From assembly GCF_011397635.1 (NCBI RefSeq), contig NC_064761.1, positions 41,442,143 to 41,506,142 of the forward strand: a stretch of DNA of 64,000 bases. Direction: 5' to 3'. Shown in pieces: positions 12,801 through 24,400 of this stretch; the first letter of the stretch is position 1; every line of letters starts with the position of its first letter. The notes below the pieces were generated by a model that ran no database searches, was not told where the DNA came from, and saw only the letters and a list, made by a program, of their open reading frames with translations. This stretch comes from Epinephelus fuscoguttatus. Taxonomy: Eukaryota; Chordata; Actinopteri; Perciformes; Serranidae. The translations under genes and the position numbers were made by a program.

Positions 12801-15800
12801 AACAATTTTCTGTCTACCGAACGACACCTGCCAACTATCACTGCGCTGAAGGAAGCGTGCATCTATCGTCAAGAGTCTTGCGTCTGTGACGTGAGATGTA
12901 AACATTAACAGCGTCCTCCTCAGCTGAGCTGTAGCGTAGTTAGCTCAGTGGTGCTAGGTGAGCCGGCAGTAGATGCACACTTGGTATTGGGATAGTTCAT
13001 AACCACACACACACCGCAAAACCTCATCAACTCTACCTTGGTTTCAGAAATGTTAGCCTGCAGGTCGTTCAGCCTGAAGATGGAACCAGCGCCATCAGAG
13101 ACGTTCTGCAGCTGCTGCTTCTGCTGAGCCAGGACATCATCCATCCTTTCCAAGTCGAGCAGTAAGGACACAGTACAGCTGTCACATTCTGTCAGTAAAT
13201 ACAAAGAGAGGATGAATCAGAGTAATACAGTCGAATTGTTTATGTAACATGATTGTGAGATGAATCTTGAGCACAAACTCACCATGGCAGTGAGCACCAC
13301 AGCTGCTGTTTCCAGATGTGATGCACTCTATTAAAAGGAAAGGATATTAAAAAACAAATCTCATCACATCAAGGCCAGTTTACCAGTCATGAGCAGCACT
13401 ACTCAGCCTGCGAAAATGGTTGTATAATGGCCGAGGAAATAACTCCTCAGTTCAAGCTTTGAGGCTACAAATTTATACCAGAAGGCCTCTGTTACAAACT
13501 GTAGCGTGGAGTTACCCTGCATTCACGTTGTGTCGGAATAATCACAAAAATGAGTTCCCAACAGGGAAAATTCACATTAACGCCTCCTCGAGTCGGAACA
13601 TCTCGGAAAGTTAGTGAAAATTTTGGTACGTGAGTTGGCAAGTTGACTTTCTATATCCAGAAACATGGCGGCAAAAATAAACACTTTGTAGATAGTAACA
13701 AACATTTTATCAATCTACATATTGCATGTTCATTTTTTAGGTTAAATGGATCTCTTCCTAGGAAGTTTGAGCGATCTGCATGAAACTGGGTGAACATAAT
13801 CTAGGGACCAATATCTAAAGTTCCCTCTTGGCAAAAGTTGGAAAACTTACTAAAACTGAGCTTCTATAAGGCAATGAATATTGCGGAGGGCGTGGCTCAT
13901 CACATAAAGGTGTATAACATCTCAAGGGTTTCACCCATCACCACGCAACTTTGTAGGCATATGACCACACATAATCTGAGGGGACCCCTCCATTATTGAC
14001 CCCATCAAACAAAATGGGGGCGCTAGAGAGCTCATTTCTTATCTAGGCCTAACCGCCATATGGATTTTTACTAAACTTGGTAGATATGTAGAACAGGATG
14101 CCTCAAGGTGACTGGAGAAGTTTAACTCTAATTGGCAACTGGGTGGCGCTATAACAACAGAAAAATGCTTCAAAATGGCTAAAATGCGACCGATCGCTGT
14201 GGCTCCCCCTGTGGACCAATGTTGGTGTTGTTTCTAATGTTTGGTATGACTAAGTCATGGTATGGTATGCTGTACATAATCACGGAAACTGTCAGTGTGT
14301 CATTCTGTCAGTCAGTCATTCTGTCTGTCCCACGTTTTTCTACTCACTGACGTGGTCAATCTATGTGAAACTGCACATAGGCATTGAGGACTGGCATAGG
14401 TAGAAGGTGACAAAGCTACCAATGGGTAAGGACTAGTCTTAATGGTGTTTTGGCGCTTGACCATACTGGGGACCAAAAGTTAGGATATCTCAGCCTCTGA
14501 AACTTTGATTTTGACCATTCTTTTTAAAATCTGTCTCGTATGACTCCTCCGACTTTATGGAGGTCCAATATTAAATCGTCTGTCCCTTCAAAATAAAGTA
14601 ATAAATTGTACTGATCGACCTTCGGTTAAGGATAATCACACATACTCGGAAAACTGACTGTTAACTTTGTGTTTAACTGAAAGACATTTCAATCTAACCT
14701 TTATTTGTCTGTATTTGTATGAAATATATATTTACCTCCAGTCAGAGAATCACAAATGTTTGAGCTGTCCTTGCAATTGCAGGGCTTGCAGCTGCCTCCA
14801 TACACCACTGGGTTACCATAGTAACCAAATGCACATCTTAAAGAGAAGGAAAATAGGAGGGTAAACTGTAATTTTTTTATTGTCAATCCTACATGCGACT
14901 ATAATTAATGTGCCTTGCATCGAGCAGTGGACAGTGGGGATTAGGGTGCAACATTTGGTTATGTGTCACTTCCTCAGCAGCAGACAAACCTCTCACATCT
15001 GGCTCCACTGTAACCACGTTTACACAAGCACTCAACCACTCCTGAGCCAATGTCCAGGCAGGCCAGAGCGAAACTGCAGAGACACATAATAAGGTCTTCA
15101 CACTGATGCAGAGCAGAAATCAGGTGAACTTGGCTGAGCTAGGTAATAAAAAAAGAGACCGACTTGTTCCATGTAAAGGGGCACGGACAGGCACGGCAGG
15201 TCCTCTCAGCTGCGTTTCCATAGTAACCCCCTTTACACCGTTCACAGCGGTCCCCGGTGGAGTCAAACTGACAGTTCTGGAGGTGAGTTAGATCAAACAC
15301 AACATGAGCAACATGTTTTCTGTTTGGGTTGGCCCACAAATGCCACAGCCTTTAAAGGTCCAGTGTTAGCGGGATTTAGTGGCATGTAGAGGTGACGAGT
15401 GCAGACTGCAGCTGAAACTTCTCCTGCTTTTAATTCCTCATTTGTTCATTGCTCTGGAGGATTTTACGTGGAACCAAATGGTCTATAGAGGTTTCCTTCT
15501 CCTCAAAATAAACAGAACAGGTGATTTAAACCCAAAAAACCCAGAATAAAGCAGTTTGACGTTTAGAGAAATCTGTGGTTTCATTGTGGAAGGGACTATG
15601 AACCACAGTGGCCAACGTGAAAGCACAAATGGCCCTATCCAGAACCAGTGTTTGATTTGTCCATCCTGGGTTACTGTAGAAAAACATGGCGGTGCAACAC
15701 TGATTAATCAGTGATCTCTGTAGATGTGGACCCGCTCCCTATGTAGATAAAAATGGCTCATTGTAAGGTAACAACAACACAATGGTTCTTACTTTCAGTC

Positions 15801-18147
15801 ATGTTTAATCTGCTTCCTGTTTTATTTTGTAGATTCTCTCCTCATGTGTCGTGTCTGGTTTTACTTCCTCTCTTTATATGTTTTCCCGCCTGTTTTCTGT
15901 CACACCTGTCTCGTTAGTCCTTCCCTGTTCCCAGAGTCTCCCTTCACACCTGTTCTGTGTTAGTCTTGTTTGCTCCACCCTAGTGTTCCCACCACAGCCT
16001 GGTTGTTAGCCAATCCCCATTTCCTTCCTTCTGCCTGTGTCCTCCTGTTCCAGCTGTGTCTCATTCTTGTGATTAGTTTTCTGTGTATATATATATACCT
16101 GTATGTTTCCCTGTGTTCCTTGTCAGCTTGTCTGTGTTCATGCCTTGTGCTCATTGCTGTGTTCTTGCTCTGTTTCCTGCCTGCTCTTGTGTTTGGATTT
16201 TTTATACCTATTTTCATCGTATTATCCCGGTTGGTTTTCAGTTTAGTTTTGGTACTGCTGTCATTTGGACTTTCAGTTACCTGCCTGTTCTAGATGTTTC
16301 TCATCAGCTTTATTTTAGCTCACTTTTTGTATTGTACTGTATTTCTTGATCCTTGCTGAACAACAGTTTTGTGCGAAAGGAATTAAAGGGATAGTGCACC
16401 CAAAAATGAAACTTCAGCCATTATCTACTCACCCATATGCCGAGGGAGGCTCAGGTGAAGTTTTAGAGTCCTCACATCACTTGCAGAGATCCAAGGGGAG
16501 AGGAGGTAGCAACACAACTCCACCTAATGGAGGCTGACGGCGCCCCAGATTCAAACGTCCAAAAACACATAATTGAAACCACAAAATATCTCCATACTGC
16601 TCGTCCGTAGTGATCCAAGTGTCCTGAAGCCTCAACATAAAAAGTTGTTTGGAAAAACGTTATTTGAACTCTGTTTTTAGCCTCATTGTAGCCTGTAGCT
16701 CTGACTGCCTCTCTGGACACTGCGCTCATGTGTGTGCGCTTGCGCGAGACCGTGAGACGTGGGCATCATGTGTGTTCACGTGCTTTCGCTGGTCTCGGGG
16801 CTTCAGGACACTTGGATCACTACGGATGAGCAGTATGGAGATATTTTGTGGTTTCAATTATGTGTTTTTGGACGTTTGAATCTGGGGCGCCGTCAGCCTC
16901 CATTAGGTGGAATTGTGTTGCTACCTCCTCTCCCCTTGGATCTCTGCAAGTGATGTGGCATATGGGTGAGTAGATAATGGCTGAATTTTCTTTTTTTGGG
17001 TGCACTATCCCTTTAAAGGCCTGTCCTAAATATAGGCTTGTCGATTTCACTGATTTAAGCAATCATATCCCGGGCTATTAATTGAAGTTTTACAGTTTAT
17101 ATATATATATTATGGGTCCTCGATAAATCATGGGAAAGTTTTTAAATTTGGTCCATGAAAATGAGGAGGAATCCTGAGTTAAGAAAACACACTTATTACA
17201 TTATATTCCGTTTCTGCCGATATATCTCCCTAAATCCTTCACACTGGACCTTTAAGTGTGCTGTAAATCAACAATTGTGCCATTGTATGTGTGCACGTGT
17301 GTGAGCACCGACCACACAGTTCCCTGTTCGCTCATCACACTCATTGGAGAGTCCATTGCAGCTACATGGCACACACTGACCCCGGTATGGTCCAACCCGC
17401 TCTCTGTAGAAGCCGGAGCTGCACCTCTGCACAGACACAGAGAGCTGAACAGTCGACTGTGGGACAATTAACACAAGCAAACACTCCAACCCCACTGACC
17501 TGCTCAGGAGAAACCTTTTATCACTAAGTAATCACGCTGCAAAGTGATTAACGGCAAGAACATGTGGATTTAATCATATTAAATACATACAATATCAGAT
17601 GCATTTGTCACAAAGGAAATTAATAGTCTCCAGTGAGTTGTAAATCAGGGTGTGACGTGGAGGCAGAAGGAAATTCACATGGTGATATACACACTAAAGA
17701 GAGAGTTTGCATTAGAAATGGATGCCATAAAGAGTTTTTTTGTTCTAGAGGCATAATAAAATGCACATCTAATAGTGATAGTAGCTTTATCAACCCACAT
17801 CAGCATAAAATTAACTTTCTAAAAGGGGTTGGAAGAGTATTAGGTGGAGCATTAAATTATTCCATGACATTATTTTGCAGCACAGTCTGCAGTGTAATCT
17901 CCTTACGGACAACAAGTGTAAAATAAATATAGGAAACCCCAACAAAGCGTTGTGTTACCTGTGTGATGGCGCCTGCTGTCTGGTTGCTGAATGAAGGATC
18001 ACAGAACTTTTTGGTGCTGTGTGTCCTCTGACGGATCTGACTGTGTCTGTCATACGTACACTTTGAGCGTTTCTCAGTAGAAACCGGAGCCAAGCAAAGC
18101 AAAAACAACCACACTGCACTGCAAAGCAAAGATTTATTCCACTGCAT
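891..18147 (-). CDS. lama3: Laminin subunit alpha-3 (short, A-type form), 5' part; continues beyond the left edge
   Basis: Secreted basement-membrane laminin alpha chain. Exons read on the minus strand: 17959-18147, 17313-17426, 15164-15276, 14990-15073, 14736-14836, 13283-13327, 13037-13188, 12403-12513, 12127-12238, 11765-11935, 8751-8944, 8532-8648, 8294-8448, 8078-8216, 7190-7289, 6726-6842, 6477-6647, 6192-6343, 4942-5148, 4654-4805, 4382-4544, 2972-3099, 2707-2857, 1351-1455, 1106-1239, 891-1008. They sum to 3495 nt, 1165 codons, in frame. Seen: a signal peptide (about residues 1-25, hydrophobic LFLLCLAP); three Cys-rich laminin EGF-like modules (about 64-200, with RACPCP and GGSCKPC motifs); a long heptad-rich domain I/II coil (about 215-780); LG1 (about 781-995); and LG2 (to 1165). 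LG3-5 must lie outside the window, since the last exon ends at a clean donor (gtaaag). LG1 motifs such as NMFVFYLGNKD and DYIGMA fit LAMA3 better than LAMA4, and ankrd29 lies head-to-head upstream as in human. Oddities: both LG1 disulfide cysteines are missing and LG1 carries a basic insert. Exon edges are my reading and a few may shift by some bases. Confidence 0.93.
1551..2648. mobile_element. hAT-like MITE in lama3 intron between the exons at 1351-1455 and 2707-2857
   Basis: The ends are near-inverse (GGCTGGGTGATAT at the left; ATCGCCCAGCC at the right). The flanks are a perfect 8-bp direct repeat, AGTAAGTG, at 1543-1550 and 2649-2656, the size hAT elements make. There is no transposase. 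The interior holds two diverged copies of a roughly 210-bp unit (about 1860-2045 and 2075-2245). Confidence 0.85.
3357..3720. repeat. Interspersed repeat family R1, copy A (lama3 intron)
   Basis: Shares CTTGGGCAGTGACTTG, a GTCCAACAAAGACCGACTTTC-like stretch and CTAAACCTAACCATG with the copies at 5433, 9345 and 23836. Unclassified; the 3' part is missing here. Confidence 0.7.
5433..5927. repeat. Interspersed repeat family R1, copy B (lama3 intron)
   Basis: Runs from the GTCGTCGAAAACCGGCACTT region through GTTGTTGAAGGGAAAAAA and CCATGACCAAACGTC to GAGGTCGGAGTGAG. It is one of the two most complete copies. No terminal repeats or coding capacity recognised. Confidence 0.7.
7376..8065. mobile_element. 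hAT-like MITE next to the lama3 exon 14 splice donor
   Basis: Termini TAGGGCTGGGTATCG and CGATACTCAGCCCTA are inverse with one mismatch. The 8-bp target duplication CACCTGAG is perfect (7368-7375, 8066-8073). It has no coding capacity and carries a second, nested element at 7585-7813. Confidence 0.88.
7585..7813. mobile_element. PIF/Harbinger-like MITE nested in the hAT-like MITE
   Basis: Inverted ends AGCCCCGTTTCCACCAA and TTGGTGGAAACGGGGCT are near perfect, with TTA at both flanks (7582-7584, 7814-7816), the 3-bp duplication of Harbinger-type elements. The length of about 230 bp is non-autonomous. Confidence 0.8.
9345..11065. repeat. Interspersed repeat family R1, copy C, split by the foldback element
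   Basis: The left half (9345-9654) and right half (10770-11065) together match copies B and D; the foldback element at 9659-10765 separates them. This gives the relative age: R1 first, foldback later. Confidence 0.7.
9659..10765. mobile_element. Foldback TTAA-site DNA element, long arms, in lama3 intron
   Basis: It begins AGGGATAGTGCACCC and ends with the exact inverse, flanked by TTAA at 9655-9658 and 10766-10769. The inverted arms run about 330 bp (9659 to about 9990 against about 10432-10765) and are nearly identical, so mirror-image open frames appear on opposite strands. The middle of about 440 bp is unique. The TTAA target suggests the piggyBac or Kolobok superfamily. It sits inside an older interspersed repeat whose halves flank it. 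Confidence 0.85.
13744..14437 (+). repeat. 0.7-kb repeat R2, left member of an inverted pair
   Basis: Almost identical to the reverse complement of 37337-38014, with only scattered differences. Lies in the lama3 intron between the exons at 13283-13327 and 14736-14836. No coding capacity or known family recognised. Confidence 0.85.
15356..17251. mobile_element. Outer TTAA-flanked element holding nested insertions
   Basis: Left end AGGTCCAGTGT and right end ACACTGGACCT are exact inverses, with TTAA on both outer sides (15352-15355, 17252-17255). The interior holds a pyrimidine-rich stretch of about 15800-16330, sequence shared with 19195-19340, and the foldback element at 16387-17012. It fills most of the lama3 intron between the exons at 15164-15276 and 17313-17426. 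Confidence 0.6.
16387..17012. mobile_element. Second foldback TTAA element, shorter
   Basis: Same terminal sequence as the element at 9659-10765 and same TTAA flanks (16383-16386, 17013-17016). Arms of over 200 bp meet near 16680-16800. The right arm lacks about 32 bp present in the left arm (after GTGATGTG). An unoccupied copy of its target lies at 19195-19340. Confidence 0.85.
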
Positions 18148-18246
18148 TATGAACTATACAGTGAGCCATGTGAGTCTGATGGTAATAAAGAAAGCCTCTG
18201 AGAGCTCCTCCTCCCAGGTAAACCCTGCAAAAGGTGAACCTTGGAG

Positions 18247-18256
18247 CTTTTTATGC
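18247..18256 (-). promoter_or_regulatory. TATA-like element upstream of lama3
   Basis: On the minus strand a CATAAAAAG-type sequence lies about 100 bp before the lama3 ATG. It is a weak match to a TATA box, given as a candidate core promoter only. Confidence 0.3.
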
Positions 18257-19194
18257 GAGACACATAAAAAAAAGCTGGACAGTGAGAAATAGTAAGTGTG
18301 ATGAGCGTGGTGCACAGTTGGGCTCAAGGTTCAGAGAGGTGTGGTTGAGCTTGCAGTCATTATGGTCTTTTGGAAGCAGTGGCGCATGTGTTTAGTTGAA
18401 CAATGCAAAGTGCAGATAACACGACAAATACACACAGGAGAAAATGGTTATCACTTTATTATCAGTCAGTCCACAGGTTAAGACATGTCGGCTGATCCAG
18501 TAAGTAACTGATACAATATTGTTTATAATGGTAGAAAAAAAAGCCACAGGAAAGAAAACTGAAACATTTATTTGCATAGAAAATAAAAAGTTTGTTCTGT
18601 TTCAAAACACATTCAAGCTGAAACACTGAAGCCACCAGGCTTATACTCTATTTCATAATGTGTGTCCCCCACCAACACCACCACCAACACCTCCCCTTCT
18701 CAGTTTGTCATTTTCTACCACGCATAATAAAAGTTATTGCAACAAAAATACCAAAGGTTTGCAGTCTATAGATATAACAAAGAGAGTGAAAAATAAACTG
18801 TGGCACACATTGCTCAGTGAGTCATTCGGTATCCACAGAAGTGTGATGTGTTTAAAATTCACAAAATGTACATTGTTTTGTAGACTCTACAAAATTAAAG
18901 GGTGTGTATAATGTTAATGAATAACATGGGGGGAGATGTCCCTTTCTGAGGCGTCCTGCATCAAAACATTAGTTACTTAGATTTTCTCGTACTGTAAAAA
19001 TTCAGTTTAACACCCAGTCCCTTTTACTAACCCAGTGTGGCTACACATTTTTGACAAACTAAGTCCTGTCTCAGTTAGAGGCCTGGTCTGGTCTTTTTTT
19101 TGTAGTTCTTCGGATGTATAAAAGCAGATTGTTGGCTACCTCAAATGATGTGTCCATTCCTCAATTACAATTATTACTCATACTGGTTTAACTA

Positions 19195-19340
19195 AACAGT
19201 TTAAATGTATTTCCTGATCTTTGCTGAGCAACTGTTTTGTGTAAAAGGAATTAACGGCCTGTCCCAAATATAGGCCTGTTAATTTCAGTGATAAAAGCAA
19301 ATAATAGCCCGGGCTATTGATTTAAGTTTTACGGTATGCT
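19195..19340. repeat. Empty-site copy of the repeat hit by the 16387-17012 foldback
   Basis: The sequence around GGAATTAACGGCCTGTCC matches the two flanks of the foldback element (about 16330-16386 and 17013-17095) joined at a single TTAA (19251-19254). Confidence 0.8.
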
Positions 19341-19361
19341 TGTATGTACCTGTTATAGAGT

Positions 19362-20612
19362 GCTCCAGGTATGAGTCCTAAAGGGTAGATGCCTGAAATA
19401 AGGTCTGTGGTTAACACAAGCTTAAGAGACTGTCACGTTTTGTTCTACCACATAGAATACGTCAGTAAATACCCAACTCATGAAATTTTTAGTTTATGTG
19501 TCTTCATCTTAGAAAAGGCGGTTGCTAACCAAGTGGCAACCTCCAGGGATGACGAGTGAAGCCAATGTGGAAGTGCCAAAAACTGCAGTTCATTGAATGA
19601 CCACTTGATGCAGGCTCCAAAAGCGAGTCAATCCCCATAGACCCCCATGTTAAAATGTTCAACTTTACAGCAGAAATAAACATGTTTACAGCCTCGTACA
19701 AAAAACGGTTTTGGTCTCTATAGTTAATTTCCTCACCCCCTGTACAGGTGGTGATTTTTTTATAACTCATCCGTTTAAATTTTATTAAGGCTTAAAGTTG
19801 CGCATAATTAAGGGCATGGTCACTCTGAGTGACAGGTGGTGCCATCACGGGTTGCTAACTAGCTGCTGGCTGTCTGCTAGGCCTCATCTCAGCTAATTCG
19901 CAAGTCTTTGTACCTGAGCTCTCAGCCGTGTTTGTGCCTTTTGGATAATTTGTTTCGTGAGGGAGCTGGCACCAAGTGGGAGCATGAGTGGGAGCAGCCA
20001 ACGCCACAGGGCTAGCCAAAGTAGCCTAGCTTGTTAGCCATAGCTAACTTAGCAGCTTCGAGCGTGGTGTGCGTGTTTAAGCAACCAGGCTCCATTTGGC
20101 CCACTTCTTTGCCCATTTTTGATTGGCCAGGAGTTGGGCGGAGTCAGGCTCTGCCAAGATGGCGATGGACAGAACTGCCTACTTTGAGCTTCAAACCCGC
20201 TCCTCAGAAACCAATGGGTGACGTCACGATGACTACGTCCATATTTTATACAATCTATGTTGCTAACAAGTGGCTAAATGAGATTACAGATCGTCATCAC
20301 ATGGCTTCGAACACAACTTCAGGCCTACTGTCATGTTACGGTGGTCATGTTGCATCATGCGAACACAGTGTAGTTTGTTTATAGTCTAGCGTTAACTTTT
20401 TACTGCTGACAAATGCATTAGTCTTCAGAAATCATAAGAGCGGTGTGAAGATTATCTTGCTGAACACGTTTCATAAACATTTGTTTGCCACAGAGTTTAT
20501 TTTCTGCAATAATCCAAAATCCAATTAAAAAATCCCACAGGCTTTTATGACGAGGAAACCAGTGTGACGCTAACTTCTGCATCGGCCTACAGAAAAGCGT
20601 CATCCCTGGAGC
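19362..20612. repeat. Interspersed element R3 with nested insertion, between lama3 and cathepsin
   Basis: Ends GAGTGCTCCAGG and CCTGGAGCACTC are inverse. The outer parts match the reverse complement of 31655-32328. The central part of about 19520-20270 is extra and looks like a separate common fish repeat. No protein-coding gene seen. Confidence 0.6.
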
Positions 20613-21425
20613 ACTCTACATAATAGGCTTACATACCAACATGTAGTAGTAGTATAGTATTGTAGTTTCATTGGCTTGCTAGCAATCATTAGCATTGCTA
20701 GCTATCTAGAAGAGCAAACATTTTTAGCAAACTCAAATAAAAACGATTAGCCTGAAGGAAAGGCTACAAGGCTTTTAGATAATCTATTAATGGATCGGGA
20801 GGTCAATTAAGTTAGTCATTTTCATTTTGAGCTCAGGGCTTATTTTAATTATTATTTTTGTGCAACTACAAGTTAGACTAATCAATAGAATTTTAGGAAG
20901 TATCTGTGGCCACAGAGGCTGGTATGTGTACGTCCCTGAGAGAAGCAATGTGTTCATTGTTAAAGGTCCATATGAGCACCAAACATTATCCACAGTGTCA
21001 CAAAGGATGGTATGGAGGACAAAAGAATGCCAAAGACAAACATAAATAAATAAATGACTGGACAAATAAATTAATATTTCCCTTTATATAATTTCACTAT
21101 TTATTTACTTTCCTATTTAGGTTTTCTTTTTATTTAGTTATTTCATAAATCTTAAAATTTATTTAGCATTTTTTTAAATTTCAAATGTATTTATTTATTT
21201 TTTTGTTATTTTTTTTATTTCAGTATTTCTGCATTTATTTATTGATGATTACATTTCTTTATTTTTTATTTTTATTTTGGTAGCTTCCATCCTCCATAAA
21301 TTTCATTAGGAGGTTCAAAAAGTATGGATAAAATGGGCTGTATCAGTAATGTCTGATGCTGTTTGAGGTCCTCCGACACTCCAGTGAGTTTATCATTAGC
21401 ACACAACTGAGGCATCTGATCAGAA

Positions 21426-24400
21426 TCATAGAACAGGGTACAAGGCGTAGCTCGCAATGCCACATGTGTTTCTGCCGTCTCTGATCATTCGCATGTAGCC
21501 GCTTTCACCCCAACTGCTTCCCCAACTAAAAAAAACAAAATAAAACAGGGATTCATATTAACGAAATACAAGAAAAGTGTACATGTGATAACAAAAAATG
21601 TTGTGTTCAACAAAATCAACCCATGTTACTATATGGAGGGAAGGGTTCTCTGACCTGTTTTTGATGATCCAGTAGTCTTGGCCTCCCTCAGAGCCATAGC
21701 CAACCAGCAGCACCGCGTGACTCAGATTGTTCGGATTACAGTTGGGCTCATCGTATATTCCTGCAAAGGAAATTTCAACCTGCATTAATTTATTGTTTGG
21801 CCACTTGGGGGCAGCAGAAACAAGCTGTAAAGACAACACTGACATATTATCACCTTTTAAGGCATAGTTGCTCAAAGTGCGGCCCATTAGCAGCCATTGT
21901 GTGTCACCTCCAAATGTTACATGAAATGCATCCATTACATTTTAATCATCCACGGGCAATTTCAATAATTTTACCTGCAATATCTCACATTTAATACGCT
22001 ACTCCACTACTGCATCAAACTATAGCTCCCTAATGAGCGTCTGTCAGGGTAGGAATGACAGCTTGTAGGAAACCTTGCTAGTGTTGCGGAAATCACATTA
22101 GGTCATCAATGTTACAGCTAAAATAAGTTAGCTTAGCAGACAACTTTAATGTGGAGGTGAGCTGGAAAAAGCCACAATAGCAAAACACTGTATGGTTGAG
22201 AAGAAACGGAAGTTTCGGGAAAAATGGATTAACTCTCACTTCATCGGACCTCAGGGGACAGTCATCTGCAAACAGGTTGATGCAGAGCTCAAGGAAATTA
22301 TTGTTTAACGCCATTATGGGACAAATCATAAATCCTATGGCAAATTCATGAGTTAAGAGTGCAAATGTAAGGTTGAACAGTTTCAACCAGATCAGTACAA
22401 GTTAATAAGACAAACCTGTTAGCACAGGCTACAGTTAAAGACATCAGGTAAGGAGTGACAGTACATTTCATTAAGAGGCATGTTTACGTCCACTTGATGA
22501 TTCTAATTCCAATTTTCATTCTTCTTTTAGCTCTGTCATACATGGCTTTTTCCACAGTTTTTGTCTGCTCTTTAGCACTGAGCAGGGAGCGTACAGTGAG
22601 TTTATCAGAACCAAAAACAGTGAAGTTGCAGACTAAAACAATGAGCTGAAACATGCTGCAAAGCTCACTACTGGTTTGTCACTTTGAGCAACATAAGTGA
22701 TTTGATTCCTTTGTTAGTATGAAAATATTGATTACGCCAGCTAAAAAATATATATAAACATTAATCACTAACATAATGATTGTATAGAGGAAGTATTTTA
22801 ATATTAACCTGAGCTGTAGAACAAGAAGCTTGCATGATCTGCATCAACAGCTACTGTGATTGGACCGATAGTTGCCACGGCATCAGCCAGAGCCTGCTCA
22901 TCTCCTTTGGGTATGAACCTGTAGTCTCTGATATGTGCAACTGCAAGTCTGCTGTCGTAGTAACAGGGCTGGGTGTCCTGTGGAGAGAAATACAGAGCGA
23001 GAAATTAACAGACACAGGTTAATTAACTGGTTTATGCTGCTTTGAGGCGGAGTTAGCAGCCTCACCACTGAGGTGTATGGGTAGGTGCTGGTCGACTGCA
23101 GCCCGTTGCTGATCACATAGTCGTAGGCGTTGGCCATCCAGGCACCGTTGCAGCCATAGGTACCATAAGATCTGGAGCAGTCCACCAGGTTTTGTTCACT
23201 CAGAGATACAAGCTGACCTGTCCTCTTGTATATTTGTCCCTCAATAGCTCCTGTAGTGCTGAAGGCCCAGCACGAGCCACAGTAACCCTGTGAACATCAT
23301 TTAAAACATAATGTAGATTTGAAGGTGTTCATAATTCAGTCCACATAAAACCCACGTAATATGAATTTATACATTTCTTACCTGGTCTTTCACCTCAGTG
23401 ACATAACCCTTTTTCCTGTAGTCCACAAACAAAGTGTCGTACTTCTTAGCATTGTTACGCAGCCTCCTGGCCGAGACGGTCTTCCCTCTCTTCACAAATT
23501 GGGAGTCGATCACGGCACCTTGCAAAACGTGGTACTCTTGTCTCGTCTACACATGGAGAACATCAGAAAGATTGTTCAAAGGAGGCGTTTCATATCTGGG
23601 GAAATTCACTAACTTATTCTGCATTACCACTGCATGGGACGGCACGGCTTAACTCAACTCACAATATTTTGTTTTTCTACACGAAAAAGTTGATAGTACC
23701 GGGAACCTGATTTTTTTTTTTTGTGGCACTACCTCAGTCGAGATTCCAAGCGAGCTGAATCAATTACAGGAGGTGGAGTCAAAACACTGCAGACCACTGA
23801 CATCCTGCACAACCCCACTATTTTTAAATACAACTCAGTCTCACTCCAAAGTCGTCAAATACCGGTACTTGGGCAGTGACTTCCAGCATCAGACAAAAAA
23901 TGCTATCCTTTCACGTTGGTATGGTACGTGGCAACCTGGCGGCATCAGGGGAAACACAGCCAGACAACAACATAAGTTAAGAGGGTGAAAGTCAGAGTAG
24001 GGCAGGTGGCAGGAGTGGCGAATGGGTCCAACAACCACTGACTTTCACCTTATAGGTTGGTGTTCACTTCCTGTATGATTGTAAAGCCAAACCCTGTTCT
24101 TTTACCCTAAACCCAACTACCTGCATGTGTTGGCTAAACCTAACCATGTGCATTTGTTGTCGAAGAAAAAAACAGCAAATTGTGGTGTTGTACTGTCGTA
24201 GTGCTTTTATTTTGAAAGAGACTGTATGCAAACTGTACATTTCCTGTGAAAACGGAAGTGTATTTTGAAAACAGACAATGCATGTAGCAGACTGAAGTTG
24301 ACATGGTGTCACAGAACGTCAACAACCAACGCATCCAGGGAACATCCGTCATATCTCAACATGGAAAGTCCATGACCAAACGTCGATATGTGAGGAGGTC

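Larger units (their letters stand above)
18148..19361. other. Intergenic, lama3 promoter side
   Basis: No exon or RNA gene recognised. Holds the lama3 5' leader/promoter area (to about 18400), a CACCA-rich stretch at 18665-18700 and the empty-site repeat at 19195-19340. From 19362 to 20612 lies repeat R3, and 20613-21425 is AT-rich with TTTATTTA runs, probably the cathepsin 3' UTR in part. Confidence 0.5.

Noticed and set aside
15970-16349. Hydrophobic Leu/Val/Phe/Cys-rich open frames that look like membrane proteins
   Set aside because: Pyrimidine-rich repeat DNA inside a nested element in a lama3 intron; two overlapping frames both look hydrophobic, typical of T-rich sequence.
891-18147. 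Assignment of the laminin gene to lama4
   Set aside because: lama4 is also short, but the EGF-like motifs (RACPCP, GGSCKPC), the LG1 signature and the ankrd29 neighbour fit lama3.
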